A program made the position numbers and the translations under genes. This document shows, in pieces, positions 17,314 to 17,682 of a stretch of DNA of 17,682 nucleotides; positions within the stretch are counted from its first letter, which is position 1; each line of letters begins with the position of its first letter. The notes under the pieces are model-generated. The model worked only from the letters and a program-made list of their open reading frames with translations, did not search any database and was not told the origin of the DNA. Location of the stretch: the NCBI GenBank assembly GCA_944390995.1, contig CALXSA010000027.1, positions 1-17,682 of the forward strand. The letters run 5' to 3'. This DNA comes from an uncultured Clostridia bacterium (GTDB lineage Bacteria > Bacillota_A > Clostridia > TANB77 > CAG-508).

Positions 17314-17682
17314 TTATGGTTGTTTGTGACAAGCAGTTAAATACTACAAACCACAAAGAATCGGTATGATAAAAGTCCAACAATTTATTTTATAATTCAA
17401 ATCTTTTATAACCTTGGATTATTAACGTCGCCCAAGGCTGTTTTATAGTTAATACTCTCATGACTTTTCTCTGCCTGGCCTCCTTTTCATTTTTTGTAAT
17501 TATATCATGGTTTAAATGTATAATAAATATATTTTGAGCAACTCTTTTAGCTCGTAAAATTACTTATCCAATTACATTATATGTTTCGCATGCTAGAGGC
17601 TTGCGCCTTCGGGTTATGAGGAGTGAAAGTCTTTCAAAAAAATCTCAGTATTTTCAGTGTTTTTCAGCCTCGATTTTTAGTT
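17314..17682. other. Intergenic stretch without a supportable gene
   Basis: Mostly AT-rich. It contains CCTTGG/CCAAGG (17412–17417 and 17432–17437, 14-nt loop, followed by CTGTTTTAT), which might be a weak terminator for the upstream gene. It also has a more GC-rich patch at 17587–17630 with a GAGGC–TTGC–GCCTTC hairpin. Two short frames (ATG at 17616, GTG at about 17623) stay open to the window edge but are too short and lack usable ribosome binding sites. Confidence 0.5.

Noticed and set aside
17597..17626. Minus-strand CTCATAACCCGAAGG, resembling the anticodon region of a tRNA-Met
   Set aside because: The bases flanking the CTCATAA loop do not form an anticodon stem, and no T-arm, D-arm or acceptor stem is present.
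1..17682. CRISPR array, transposon or complete defence system
   Set aside because: No regularly spaced repeats, transposase, integrase or nuclease/ATPase cassette was found; the repeats present are short, few and irregularly placed.

Overview
The window is AT-rich chromosomal DNA that looks like a low-GC Gram-positive bacterium, most likely an uncultured or gut-type member of the Clostridia. The evidence is the gdpP–rplI–dnaB gene order, a tilS–ftsH pair, strong GGAGG-type ribosome binding sites, frequent TTG and GTG starts, AGA-dominated arginine codons and Firmicutes-like RpoB and RpoC. This placement is inferred; no 16S gene is present.

Layout, left to right. (1) 1–340 has no intact gene. 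It holds a dispersed 17-nt hairpin repeat, a possible decayed reading frame and the ftsH terminator. (2) tilS then ftsH, both on the minus strand, each with its own promoter; the tRNA lysidine synthetase is short. (3) A single plus-strand gene for a phage-type N-acetylmuramoyl-L-alanine amidase. It is more GC-rich than its neighbours, has a perfect consensus promoter placed back to back with that of tilS, and has its own terminator. It looks acquired. (4) A minus-strand operon gdpP–rplI–dnaB (c-di-AMP phosphodiesterase, ribosomal protein bL9, replicative helicase). It is bracketed by copies of a GAGACCTGTCCCC repeat, and a second copy of the hairpin repeat lies between rplI and dnaB. The 5' end of dnaB carries a one-base frameshift. 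(5) rpoB–rpoC on the minus strand, with a strong terminator after rpoC, an unusually GC-rich spacer between the two genes and a roughly 400-nt structured leader upstream of rpoB. Neither rplJL upstream nor rpsL/rpsG/fusA downstream is present. (6) A divergent plus-strand radical SAM gene of the YhcC/TIGR01212 family, whose extended -10 box implies a leaderless mRNA. (7) 17306–17682 has no gene I can support.

Most of the genes are housekeeping: transcription (RpoB/C), replication (DnaB), translation (bL9, TilS), membrane proteolysis (FtsH) and c-di-AMP turnover (GdpP). No tRNA, rRNA, CRISPR array, transposase or complete phage module was seen. The points most worth a second look are the amidase cassette, two short dispersed repeat families, the dnaB frameshift, the leaderless radical SAM gene and the rpoB leader. 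I found no convincing new multi-gene system.
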